In this document: piece by piece, positions 13,726 through 14,386 of the stretch
Numbering within the stretch: the first letter of the stretch is position 1
How the letters are laid out: each line of letters starts with the position of its first letter
NCBI GenBank assembly: GCA_964637235.1
Contig: CAZWVR010000066.1
Span: 1-14,386 of the forward strand
Direction of reading: 5' to 3'
DNA length: 14,386 bases
DNA from: CAZWVR01 sp964637235
Lineage (GTDB): Bacteria > Bacteroidota > Bacteroidia > Bacteroidales > S143-33
Position numbers and translations under genes: made by a program
Notes under the pieces: model-generated
The model's input: only the letters and a program-made list of their open reading frames with translations
Told to the model about the DNA's origin: nothing
The model's database searches: none

Positions 13726-14386
13726 TCAATTATTTATCCTTTTTTTAATTTTCTTTATAACTTGCTCTTGAATATTCTGAGGTAATGGTTCATAACGATA
13801 AAATTCCATTGAATAATTAGCGCGTCCACTTGAAAGATTACGCAGTGTTGTAGCATAACCAAACATCTCCATAAGTGGGACAAAAGCATTAATTTTTTGA
13901 GAACCTTTACGATAGCGACGCATACCAACTACTTTACCACGACGTTTATTGAGATCTCCCACTATATTACCAATGTAATCATCAGGAGTATTAATTTCCA
14001 CTTTCATAACAGGTTCTAAAAGTATAGGATTAGCTTTCATAAAACCTTGCTTAAAAGCCATTGCTGCACAAGTTTGAAAAGCCATATCTGAGGAATCGAC
14101 AGGATGATGACTACCATCAAAGAGGACAACCTTAACGTCAACGACGGGAAATCCGGCAAGCACTCCTTCTTCCATTGCTTTTTGAATACCTTTATTTACA
14201 GACTGAATATATTCCTGTGGTATTACTCCTCCTCTGATATGATCCACAAACTCATAACCTTTGCCGGGATTAGGTTCAAGTCGCATAATAGTATGAGCAT
14301 ATTGTCCACGTCCACCGGTTTGTTTGACGTGCTTATAATCAGAAACGGCTTCTGTGGTAATTGTTTCGCGGAATGCTACGGCTGGT
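13726..14386 (-). CDS. Elongation factor G, C-terminal part (cut by right edge)
   Basis: The last 219 residues of an EF-G, covering domains IV and V; the reading frame is open to position 14386, so the N-terminal part lies outside. Visible landmarks are KQTGGRGQYAH, the domain IV tip GSHHPVDSSDMAF (the second His matches E. coli His583, which enters the decoding centre), LLEPVMKVEINTP, GDLNKRRGKV and the domain V block FVPLMEMFGYATTLRNLSSGRANYSMEF. The strand between the last two has a basic MRRYRKGSQK segment unlike E. coli. On a linear chromosome this cannot be the fusA at 1-548, since that gene ends to the left, so it would be a second EF-G, such as the EF-G2 paralogue known in Bacteroides. 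The two fragments share no region and cannot be compared here. No terminator was seen in the 72 nt after it. Confidence 0.95.
   Translation of the reverse strand, partial: PAVAFRETITTEAVSDYKHVKQTGGRGQYAHTIMRLEPNPGKGYEFVDHIRGGVIPQEYIQSVNKGIQKAMEEGVLAGFPVVDVKVVLFDGSHHPVDSSDMAFQTCAAMAFKQGFMKANPILLEPVMKVEINTPDDYIGNIVGDLNKRRGKVVGMRRYRKGSQKINAFVPLMEMFGYATTLRNLSSGRANYSMEFYRYEPLPQNIQEQVIKKIKKRINN

Overview
This window reads as a piece of a visibly AT-rich Bacteroidota chromosome. The case rests on exact matches to the Bacteroidota promoter (TTTG, 20-21 nt, TAnnTTTG) upstream of rpsL and of a tRNA-Ser gene, weak or absent Shine-Dalgarno sequences, a gyrA gene followed by a secreted TPR gene, and a GAF/PAS receptor and a GYW-rich secreted protein of kinds common in that phylum. 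All genes except one are on the minus strand.

Layout. 1-1479 (minus): the str operon rpsL-rpsG-fusA, with fusA (EF-G) cut by the left edge after residue 182. 1513-1545: the rpsL promoter, set directly behind an intrinsic terminator (1552-1584) of the next operon. 1636-4877 (minus): a two-gene signalling operon, in which a membrane receptor (HAMP-like, GAF, PAS, long coiled coils, no recognisable output domain) is joined by an ATGA overlap to a stand-alone H-NOX haem sensor. 5087-6883 (plus): an exported TPR protein, the only plus-strand gene. 7014-11053 (minus): gyrA followed after 17 nt by a second exported TPR protein. 11331-12488 (minus): an exported protein with an acidic head, a Gly/Tyr/Trp repeat and a long basic, Thr/Asn/Ser-rich tail. 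12693-13653 (minus): a tRNA-Ser(CGA) gene with a DUF975 membrane-protein gene 20 nt behind it, apparently on one transcript. 13726 to the right edge (minus): the C-terminal 219 residues of an EF-G.

Three well-formed intrinsic terminators (6978-7004, 11276-11298, 12622-12655) close minus-strand units, and two of them are near-copies of each other. No CRISPR array, insertion sequence, integrase or phage gene was seen. No gene-free stretch exceeds 300 bases; the longest (11054-11330) holds a likely gyrA -7 element, a terminator and otherwise A/T-rich sequence.

Most of the window is conserved housekeeping. The parts most worth attention are the H-NOX/receptor pair (predicted nitric-oxide sensing with no visible output module), the GYW-repeat secreted protein whose two DNA repeats differ only at synonymous sites, the tRNA-linked DUF975 gene, and the presence of EF-G sequence at both edges.
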